DNA of 64,000 bases from positions 2,650,001-2,714,000 of the forward strand of contig NZ_CP115484.1 in NCBI RefSeq assembly GCF_027627475.1, in the 5' to 3' direction. A model generated the notes under the pieces. The model saw nothing but the letters and a program-made list of their open reading frames with translations, did not search any database and was not told the DNA's origin. The DNA is from Paenibacillus sp. SYP-B4298 (GTDB lineage Bacteria > Bacillota > Bacilli > Paenibacillales > Paenibacillaceae). Positions 38,101 through 43,045 of this stretch are shown here, in pieces (position 1 is the first letter of the stretch; the number at the start of each line of letters is the position of its first letter). Both the position numbers and the translations under genes were made by a program.

Positions 38101-38870
38101 ACCCTCGCCTGCCCTGAATTGCCGCTCGCAGCGATCAGTACGATGCCCTGCTCATAGGCCAGATTCATCGCTTCAGCCAGAGCAAGCGAGTACTCGGTTG
38201 TGCCGAAGCTCATCTGGATAATGTCCATCTCGTTGTCGATCGCCCATTCTACCGCCTGGAGGATCTGGCTACGGCTTCCTTGCCCCTCATCATTCAAGGC
38301 TTTCAACGCATATAGGGAAGCTTCCGGGGCAACCCCGCTTATCCCTTGCTGCGGATCGAAGCCAGCAATTCTGCTTGCCACATAGGTGCCATGTCCATTG
38401 CGATCCTCATAGGAAGCATCGTCCTTCAGGAAGGAGGCCCCGCCTGCTACAGGCAGAGAAGCCAGCGACGCGATCCCCGTATCGATAATCGCAATCTTCA
38501 CCCCATGACCCGTTGCGGAATAGTCTGCGGATGGCAAGCGACCTTCTGGAGGCGCAGCCTTCTGCTTCTGCGGGCTCGAATCGATGAGATGGGGGACTGT
38601 AGAAGCGATGACACCTCCATCCTCCTCAATGTATTCAACATTCTGATCTTGAATAAGCTGGGACAATTCAGTTGCCGTGAGCTCAGCGGACACAAATGAC
38701 AATCTAGTATACTTGTGCAGAATCCGCTGCTGCCATTGAGCCATCCCCGTCTCTATGTTTTTGAATTTGATTAGATAGATCGATCGCTCCTCCGCAGCCG
38801 AAGCTGGGGACAACGGGATACTCGTAAATAACAATATAACGATTATTAGTAGGGAAGCCCATTTCTTCAT
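32154..38870 (-). CDS. Secreted subtilase (S8)-Rhs fusion with toxin tail
   Basis: A 2238-residue protein. Signal peptide (1-26, ending PASAA); I9-like propeptide (about 30-85); S8 subtilase domain (about 115-350) with Asp130 in IIDTG, His160 in NGHGTYVAS, Asn in AASGNSG, and Ser313 in SGTSGAAA (the usual MAxP after GTS is changed). An acidic, Gln/Glu-rich linker (about 365-600) is followed by about 1400 residues of YD/Rhs repeats (such as YTYDKLGRMLEM). The Rhs core ends at DPTGHF near residue 2014, and the last 228 residues are a glycine-rich, membrane-active-looking tail plus a hydrophilic end. The repeats should form a shell around the tail. ATG 38870 has AAAGGA 8 nt upstream. It follows the WapA-like gene by 72 nt. 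Confidence 0.9.
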   Translation of the reverse strand: MKKWASLLIIVILLFTSIPLSPASAAEERSIYLIKFKNIETGMAQWQQRILHKYTRLSFVSAELTATELSQLIQDQNVEYIEEDGGVIASTVPHLIDSSPQKQKAAPPEGRLPSADYSATGHGVKIAIIDTGIASLASLPVAGGASFLKDDASYEDRNGHGTYVASRIAGFDPQQGISGVAPEASLYALKALNDEGQGSRSQILQAVEWAIDNEMDIIQMSFGTTEYSLALAEAMNLAYEQGIVLIAASGNSGQARVDYPAGFNTVIAVGAVDENRQRLELSNTGSELDVVAPGSDVPGLGLHGEVVTHSGTSGAAAYAAGIAALYRSTFPSLQAAELMELLRTTAEPLGAVEEYGYGMVRYQTDTTPSEEEQPQPEQPGKEQQKEEKLPSPDSQEQAPEDVERLGELRLEAERALIESRRQQAEQQEQLEQELASLSKEDVMEEFHVTDAWVQGYLDQGIRLQELFTPLWEQQMAEPSSSGRIQSFNSRQAMDVSGGPQLNLQPRTVVNASEEAESEVESDFDTEALKQEWEASIQHIPLPEQAEAPEEVGEEEQETSSSEHDEQAQVEDGDEQSQVQPSSRFAIAAATIPDPPEINRPLAKMSEAPFQVGLYGEQISLLSGGLSVSESDLTLPGRNGLSFTLSRTYDSNNAQYYDMDVQHDLVYDGFGFDVDKTKTISKEFYDLTRKYDSIIKKYGCGSDENLGLVWTGTGTGIVTGPKRYDTFQNLQHALVNPPVLTPETRHPCGVQQKNRMYVEEFSFKSNEYTPKYTDYVLDSIERSRRGPYSTREAAQVEYNKVNNGDYHSSGRSGSYEKGYHLYKTYVSTVGSIGYSISEVMPYYTTNTTKDKPEDKRFPIGKGWSWNISYVKRENNRLYLNLGSGGVYEIQGSQLKNYPYSDLSFVTDTSVTYGGRTSSYALKSVYGTAQYFDVNGQLLQIKDAYGNTVSFTYANVSPYGTVLTKITDAVGNVLSIDYSTTQVKLTQGDRIVTYKKTSSDGKELLSQVIDPMNRTTTYNYAIRQAKFSLIGNAPNTSNPYALLTGITHPTGSRTDYTYEVNPVTRFIGQNQVNQSYRIASRKDTVTYSNQTTETYHTSSVVYGGDMGSTYGTNATFTNTLFDGLLETQMTYKKQHVNHEIGAVYYNTRIVVDDGTQQKVTELTYDEAKRRMEPIKASTRYRNKQSQVASPAVVSSQVYDDYKNITSATDPLGKVSTYTYHSTTRRLLSSIEPVADGKSIYTELVSRNAQGDITEMKLRDTTATGAVLQHVEFTYDAYGNVTLVRTKETNRNLDTQIVYGSAYSYAYPTQITMPYKDADGISRSQVVKATYNASTGTVASYVDGNNQTTSYTYDKLGRMLEMKHPDGKTITFTIYDVANEIRQTDELGRIRYVKWNPLGMETESGWIENGTLKAKTKNGYNSYGQLSWSEDTLGNRSVFTYDKWGRGITVTLPNQSKTTVAYDDLYNTIVSTDADGNSLRETRDEIGRVIKKEEKQGSGYTTVWTGSYDPASRLIREQDAKNLVTQYTYSLLGQLVGVTNANQESYQYAYNRAGQLTRTTYPDQTHTTKEYDERGQLIRATDPESRVQKHYYDGNGNRIKRVDKKGQSFAYSYSNRGLLLNKQGPTETISYTYDADGSRKTMTDRTGTTTYTYKAYTGELASVKYPDGKQLSYAYNSAGNRSQLVMPFGDTVSYSYNKVNQLTELKWNNVTQASYTYTAAGRMKTQQQANGVVSEYGYSFGKLSELKHQRSAALLKSYSYTHDANQNITKITESRSSGVENRQFTYDALNRISTSSYNNEAYSYDVKGNRATYTTDSTDSLMLDDVAYTYDEWDRLTKVEGSNGKTVEYSYNGDNLLVERKENGVRTRYYYDGANIVAEGTVQSNGTVVEKASYLRGNALVMREDAASSKGYYLHNGHGDVVGIRNASGAVVNEYEYDLWGKPLVTVEGVDNPFRYSGEYWDKGSELQYLRARWYDPGMGRFISEDTYEGELNNPLSLNLYTYVHNNPLKYIDPTGHFIATITGAILGGLIGGITAAFQGTDVLSGVAGGGLNGAVVGGAIDITVATGGTATTLLVATFAAGAVGAASGDYVNQVGNNLAKGKSFNDSVKDVSIESILISAGIGAASGALGGATSVALEAFESGTKKLIHEITLNVLKTGDNQVVKNVLSSVHKVAVRSANTSVTVEYTTSIIYNSSQNTITYMVNNQLVQSVKLDFPVVANISDHHKRYFQIREPINNKE
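32833..33271 (-). repeat. Rhs core copy in the main gene (with 29845-30284)
   Basis: Matches the orphan cassette's core in the same orientation. The two diverge completely on the tail side after the DPTG codons, the usual junction for tail exchange. Confidence 0.9.
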
Positions 38871-38942
38871 CTTGTCCATCCTTTGCGTATAGGGTGTGCC
38901 AGCACGTATGGCCAGTGACTCGTCATCATAACCAATCAGAAC

Positions 38943-41240
38943 TTACAGTCTTCTCAAACTAAGATGATCCAAAAACGCCTGACCTTTTGCCTGATTAGCA
39001 GTAATTTGAATCTTTAGAAACCGTGTTAAGGGTTGAGTGACCCAATTTTTTTCATGATAGGCCCATTGATTAGTATTACGGGAGGTGCTGGCATTGACCT
39101 GGTGCGACTGAATCGTCTGCATCTGTGCATCCAACTCCATTACCTCGATATAGAAGTTCCCTGCAGTTAACAAATCCTTGAACCAGCCCCCCAAGGCATA
39201 AGCCGACCGGGGAGACACCGCCAGCATTTCTTGATAAAGTAAAGAGTGGGAACCGCTCATGGTTTGAGCACTATTGAAAGCTAGCGCATTGCTCCCCTCC
39301 TTGGCACCTTGGTTCACAAGACTAAAATAAGGTCCCGTATAAGTACCACTGTTCCAACGAAACCAACCATTCTCGAAGCCAGGGTTCTCTACTCCCTTTT
39401 GCAATTCAATGTAGTCCACATATGCCTCGCCAACTGTCCCACTATCCGCGATTATTTCGATGACAAGCTGCTCTGTCACTGAAGTAGGGCGAATCTCAAT
39501 GTGCTCCGTCGTCCATTGGTTTTTTTGTGAGGCGATAATATGGGTTCCCTGACCCACTTGCCCATACTGGGAGCTATACAATCGCCAGGTGATTTTATAC
39601 TGGCCTGATGTTGTGCTATCTTTGAACCTCACTTTCAGCATGTAGGGCTGTGAACTGCCGATGAGTATGGGATACGATGAACTCCTGCTTGCTTCGGTGA
39701 GAGGTGAGCCGGTTGAAAATATCAGAGCCGATCCACCTTCTGACGCAATCGGCCCCACCTTCATGTTAGAGCCCAGGTTCCAATTCAGATTCCCTCTACT
39801 AAAATCTCCATTTTCCAATCGGTTGGATACGACCTCACCTCTCCTAAGGAGGTTTCCATTTGCGTCATAACGGTTGAGCGCGAGATGTCCGGTAGGTAGA
39901 CGGGTTGAATGTAATCGATTAGCATCACTATAGTAGTATTCTTTGCTATCTGTTGTGTAAGCGATGACTAATGTGATATTGCTCGCGAGACCGGTCCCGA
40001 GAAAATGGACGCTCTGAGTTGTAGGAATATGACTAAAGTGAAATCCGACAACTCCATTTCGAAATGATTCTCCTATAATAGGTTTTACATTCCAATAGAA
40101 TGTGTCGCCTTTTGACCCCGTGGTCACAGTCGTTTTGGCGCTAACTTGATGACGATCCATAGTTGTAGGCAATTGTGTATTACCAGAGCCCATGATGGGT
40201 GTGGTCGCTGGTCTCGCCGTTACATCGAAAACGAGATTTGCGGATGCGTATGCCTTTATATAAGCATTAAGAATCACAGCATTATCTGGTATAGATCGGG
40301 TATTAAATGACATGTAGCTTTGACACTGGTGGCCTTGCCATATCCCAACAAGCAAGCCGACACTAAACGTAAGCGGTGCATCGTTACATGAATTGTAAAC
40401 ACGAGGGCTTTCAAATAAGGTGACCGTAGGATCAATGACGATCGGATACACAAGTCCCTCTGCATCCCAGGTAAGCTCCATATAGCTTTTTTTGTTGACA
40501 TGACGTATTTCAGTATGCACATCTCTATAGGTTCCGTTTTTATCCAATAGCCAGGCCGGCCTAACCGCTAGTTCTCCTGCACGTCCATCCTTATCTAGCC
40601 CACCAATCACTTCAAAAGTGAACATGGAGGGGGCATTAGAATTATGTAGAATAATATCTTCTTTAATGCCACCCGGTACAACTTTTAACGTCATGGACGT
40701 GTTCGGCCAAAGATTGTCGTACCGGATTTTGTCCGGTTCCTCCTCATCGATTTTCCCTATCACTGGAGATACACCTTGTGGAATAAAGGTTAGTCGGTCT
40801 TGATCTTTACCAATGGAATAGCCCTCTTGTATGTTTTTGGCGATCTCCAATTCAAATGGCACTTGCAGAGCAAAGAAACGACTCGTATCTAGTTGAGCGG
40901 CTGTGCGCTTTGATCCCATAACCGTCCGATTATCTATGGACACTTCATTCTGTGAAATGCTCTTCATATTCCGATCGGTTAGTTCCGTTCGAATATCATA
41001 TAAGTTCCCATCTTGCCCTTCATAATGAACGTTATCCGAGTAGATTACCTGTACGTATTCCCCCGGTTGGTCGGTAGAATAGGTTTTACTATTCGGCGTT
41101 CTTAGCTCTGTGATGTCTGTCAAATCCTCCACGTCCAGAAAAGAAGTTAAATCTTGAATGCTTTCAGAACCCAACATCACTTGTGCATTGGAAAAAATGA
41201 TGCAAACCATCATGAAGCAAATAATAATTGTACGTCTCAT
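38943..41240 (-). CDS. WapA-like secreted surface protein, upstream partner of the Rhs toxin
   Basis: A 765-residue protein with a signal peptide (MRRTIIICFMMVCIIFSNAQ). The N-terminal half resembles the WapA/DNRLRE-type N terminus (EYVQVIYSDNVHYEGQDGNLYDI, then YPIVIDPTVTLFESPRVYNSC). The middle starts a YD-like repeat (YYYSDANRLHSTRLPTGHL, YDANGNLLRRGE), and the second half holds two carbohydrate-binding-like beta modules (NLENGDFSRG- and NPGFENGWF-type). It stops where a WapA shell would begin; the shell is supplied by the next gene. ATG 41240 has AAAGGGG upstream. Probably exported and wall-associated. Confidence 0.8.
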   Translation of the reverse strand: MRRTIIICFMMVCIIFSNAQVMLGSESIQDLTSFLDVEDLTDITELRTPNSKTYSTDQPGEYVQVIYSDNVHYEGQDGNLYDIRTELTDRNMKSISQNEVSIDNRTVMGSKRTAAQLDTSRFFALQVPFELEIAKNIQEGYSIGKDQDRLTFIPQGVSPVIGKIDEEEPDKIRYDNLWPNTSMTLKVVPGGIKEDIILHNSNAPSMFTFEVIGGLDKDGRAGELAVRPAWLLDKNGTYRDVHTEIRHVNKKSYMELTWDAEGLVYPIVIDPTVTLFESPRVYNSCNDAPLTFSVGLLVGIWQGHQCQSYMSFNTRSIPDNAVILNAYIKAYASANLVFDVTARPATTPIMGSGNTQLPTTMDRHQVSAKTTVTTGSKGDTFYWNVKPIIGESFRNGVVGFHFSHIPTTQSVHFLGTGLASNITLVIAYTTDSKEYYYSDANRLHSTRLPTGHLALNRYDANGNLLRRGEVVSNRLENGDFSRGNLNWNLGSNMKVGPIASEGGSALIFSTGSPLTEASRSSSYPILIGSSQPYMLKVRFKDSTTSGQYKITWRLYSSQYGQVGQGTHIIASQKNQWTTEHIEIRPTSVTEQLVIEIIADSGTVGEAYVDYIELQKGVENPGFENGWFRWNSGTYTGPYFSLVNQGAKEGSNALAFNSAQTMSGSHSLLYQEMLAVSPRSAYALGGWFKDLLTAGNFYIEVMELDAQMQTIQSHQVNASTSRNTNQWAYHEKNWVTQPLTRFLKIQITANQAKGQAFLDHLSLRRL

Positions 41241-41420
41241 GTTGAAGGTTACCCCTTTCAAATTGTATGCGCTCTCTTTTTGATAAACCATTTTATTAAA
41301 GATGAGGAATAAATTCCTTGTGTTTTACACTATTCTACATCTTATTACAGATTAGCACTTGATGTCATTGTTTTATTTTGTAATAATTTGTCGATATTCA
41401 ATTTATTATGATTTTAACCA

Positions 41421-41456
41421 TTAATCCAACCAGTCGTACTCATCCCCAATAAACAT
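41421..41456 (-). CDS. 11-residue micro-ORF after sda
   Basis: ATG 41456 to TAA 41421 encodes MFIGDEYDWLD. It begins 17 nt after the sda stop and is preceded by an ideal AAGGAGGGTGA site at 41463-41473, which has no other start codon to serve. Acidic and aromatic. It could be a small regulatory peptide or a leftover of a longer gene. Confidence 0.45.
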   Translation of the reverse strand: MFIGDEYDWLD

Positions 41457-41473
41457 GATCGTTCACCCTCCTT

Positions 41474-41650
41474 CTATTTCGCACTGCCCAACATCAATAG
41501 TTGTTGCTCCTTCGCCTGTTTCTCTTGTCCGGGGCTTAGTCCCCGTGCATGTATCTCTAGGAGCAGCAGGTCAAGGAATTCCTTCTCAAGCTGTAGTTCG
41601 ATGGCATCCTCATATACCGTCATTAGCTCCTGATCTGTGAGTGATTTCAT
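41474..41650 (-). CDS. sda: Sda-like sporulation histidine kinase inhibitor
   Basis: A 58-residue protein. Residues 3-39 (LTDQELMTVYEDAIELQLE, FLDLLLLEIHARGLS) match the two-helix hairpin of Sda, which binds sporulation kinases such as KinA and blocks phosphorelay input when DNA replication is disturbed. It carries a C-terminal extension of about 18 residues (GQEKQAKEQQLLML) beyond B. subtilis Sda. GAGGCGAG precedes the ATG. It follows a 145-residue gene by 38 nt and precedes the micro-ORF. No family search was possible. Confidence 0.72.
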   Translation of the reverse strand: MKSLTDQELMTVYEDAIELQLEKEFLDLLLLEIHARGLSPGQEKQAKEQQLLMLGSAK

Positions 41651-41688
41651 AGGGTTCTCGCCTCATTTAGGATTTATCTTGTTAAGGA

Positions 41689-42126
41689 TCATTTTATTGT
41701 TCTGGCGTTCTTCACCAAGGTCATTCTTCGGGAATGGCGCAGCCACGAATAATAGCTTCTCAAATCTCGCAGCTCCAACGATTCCGATAGTCTGCCCAGA
41801 AAGGTGATGATCATCATCTTGTGCAGAGGGTTGCCGATCAGGTCCCTTTCTTGTTCGGATACGGCAAAGTTCACAACCATGAGAAGATCATCATCGACGA
41901 TATAGACGTCTTCATCGTGCCGGTAATACGGTTCAATCTGACCACGCTTCAGCCGATCCCATATGAACTGGCCTATCTCCTCAAGCCCTGCCCTTCCCCT
42001 GTCCACCCGGGAAATCCACCGATCCTGCGCATGGTGGGTAATGATGATGTCGACAATTTTTTTATCGCCTAACTCGATATAATAGGGGTCATAGGTACTC
42101 CATCGGCTCATCGCTCTATCCTTCAT
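41689..42126 (-). CDS. Conserved-looking 145-residue protein, unknown function
   Basis: A soluble protein with ITHHAQDRWISRVDRGR, DEDVYIVDDDLLMVVNFAVSE and a C-terminal basic helix (SWLRHSRRMTLVKN). Ribosome site AAAGGGGGAAG about 10 nt before the ATG. It is the first gene of a minus-strand set with sda and the micro-ORF. The ComA-box-like dyads lie about 100-165 nt upstream of its start. I do not recognise the family. Confidence 0.7.
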   Translation of the reverse strand: MKDRAMSRWSTYDPYYIELGDKKIVDIIITHHAQDRWISRVDRGRAGLEEIGQFIWDRLKRGQIEPYYRHDEDVYIVDDDLLMVVNFAVSEQERDLIGNPLHKMMIITFLGRLSESLELRDLRSYYSWLRHSRRMTLVKNARTIK

Positions 42127-42226
42127 CTGTTAACTTCCCCCTTTCGTTCTACGTGCCTCTAATTGAATCCATATTTATGTAAATTATGATAAGGTTAACT
42201 GCGCTTGATGTCATCACATACTTTCG

Positions 42227-42293
42227 TTGCGTCAACACGCAACCATTTGCGTGTTCATGCAAAAAATGAAGGGAAATTTGCGTGAACATGAAA
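42227..42293. promoter_or_regulatory. Tandem ComA-box-like dyads
   Basis: Three 16-bp sites with the 6-4-6 spacing of the B. subtilis ComA box (TTGCGG-N4-CCGCAA): TTGCGT-CAAC-ACGCAA (42227-42242, perfect dyad), TTGCGT-GTTC-ATGCAA (42247-42262) and TTGCGT-GAAC-ATGAAA (42278-42293). They lie between the divergent 145-residue gene and the secreted-peptide gene, 0.8 kb from comP. Binding is inferred from pattern and neighbourhood. Confidence 0.6.
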
Positions 42294-42331
42294 AACATTG
42301 CCGCACAGGTCATTTTATTAAAATGCAAGTA

Positions 42332-42389
42332 TTAACAAATTATGGTTCATATGGTAGCATGGTGCATGTTGAATGTAGTTTCTACATTC
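42332..42389 (+). promoter_or_regulatory. Promoter and palindrome before the peptide gene
   Basis: A sigma-A-like promoter (TTAACA, 17 nt, TAGCAT at 42332-42360) is followed by the palindrome GAATGTAG-TTT-CTACATTC (42371-42389) just past the expected start point. The palindrome could be an operator or an RNA-stabilising 5' hairpin. Confidence 0.5.
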
Positions 42390-42429
42390 GGTTGGACAAC
42401 CTAATAAGATGATTAGGGAGGATGTCATA

Positions 42430-42540
42430 ATGCTGAGATTTATGAAGAAGATTAGCTTTGTATTTACTCTGTCCTGTACTGGTATTACCTACAATGGCTT
42501 TAGCGAGCACCAATAATGGAATTGGTATTGTATGAGGGCG
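42430..42540 (+). pseudogene. Small secreted peptide gene, frameshifted
   Basis: AGGGAGGATGTCATA provides a strong site before ATG 42430. The frame begins MLRFMKKISFVFTL and a one-base shift is needed to continue as PVLVLPTMALASTNNGIGIV, which together form a complete signal peptide with an ALA-S cleavage site. As read, the first frame stops at 42516. It lies downstream of the ComA-like boxes and is ended by a terminator at 42702-42744. Probably a decayed exported peptide. Confidence 0.5.
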
Positions 42541-42682
42541 CATTCTATCATGCAGCAGTGGGGTATTACAAGAATCAGATAATGAAATCGTAGTTTATAT
42601 TAATGGGGTATTGAACAACAGACTTAACTACTTTCACAATTGAGTCGACGGAATACATATGATGCAAATGATTAAGGAAAAC

Positions 42683-42698
42683 TTGCGTGAACATGAAA
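42683..42698 (+). repeat. Fourth ComA-box-like copy
   Basis: TTGCGT-GAAC-ATGAAA, identical to the copy at 42278-42293 and part of a longer shared stretch, just before the terminator. Its position does not suggest a promoter role. Confidence 0.55.
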
Positions 42699-42701
42699 AA
42701 A

Positions 42702-42744
42702 GATTGTATCTTTAGCAAGCTGCTAAAATATACAATCCTTTTTT
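42702..42744 (+). terminator. Rho-independent terminator
   Basis: Stem GATTGTAT-TTTAGCA/GCTAAA-TACAATC with a short loop and then TTTTTT. On the other strand it could serve comX, 27 nt away. Confidence 0.8.
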
Positions 42745-42770
42745 AAATTTGCCAAAATAATACTAGGAAG

Positions 42771-42968
42771 TCATCCCCATCGGTGAGATTTTGATTGGTC
42801 TTGTGTTCTGTTGGTTGCAGGGTTACTGAAAATACGGGTTAGTGCAGAAGACTCTTCTTTGGATAAGGATAGTTCGGATATGATAAGGCTTTCACAATCA
42901 CGCTCGTTGATAGATATAAAAATATGTATAGCCCTATGCAGGTTTGGGTTAATCTGAATTGTCAGCAT
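42771..42968 (-). CDS. comX: Probable ComX pre-pheromone, divergent from comP
   Basis: A 65-residue peptide. The middle (ELSLSKEESSALTRIFSNPATNR) has the pattern of ComX precursors, and the C terminus ends in SKSHRWG with Trp next to last. ComX pheromones are short C-terminal peptides whose Trp is isoprenylated by ComQ; here comQ and comP are neighbours. ComX sequences vary greatly, so context carries much of the call. It reads away from comP with 77 nt between starts; in Bacillus comX lies between comQ and comP on one strand. GGAGGTGG precedes the ATG but pairs with ACCTCC in a hairpin at 42971-42986. Confidence 0.65.
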   Translation of the reverse strand: MLTIQINPNLHRAIHIFISINERDCESLIISELSLSKEESSALTRIFSNPATNRTQDQSKSHRWG

Positions 42969-43045
42969 AAGGAGGTCACCACCTCCCTAGAGAGTGCAAT
43001 GCAATACATATTATAACAAAAATACAAACCGAGGGAAGTGTTAAT

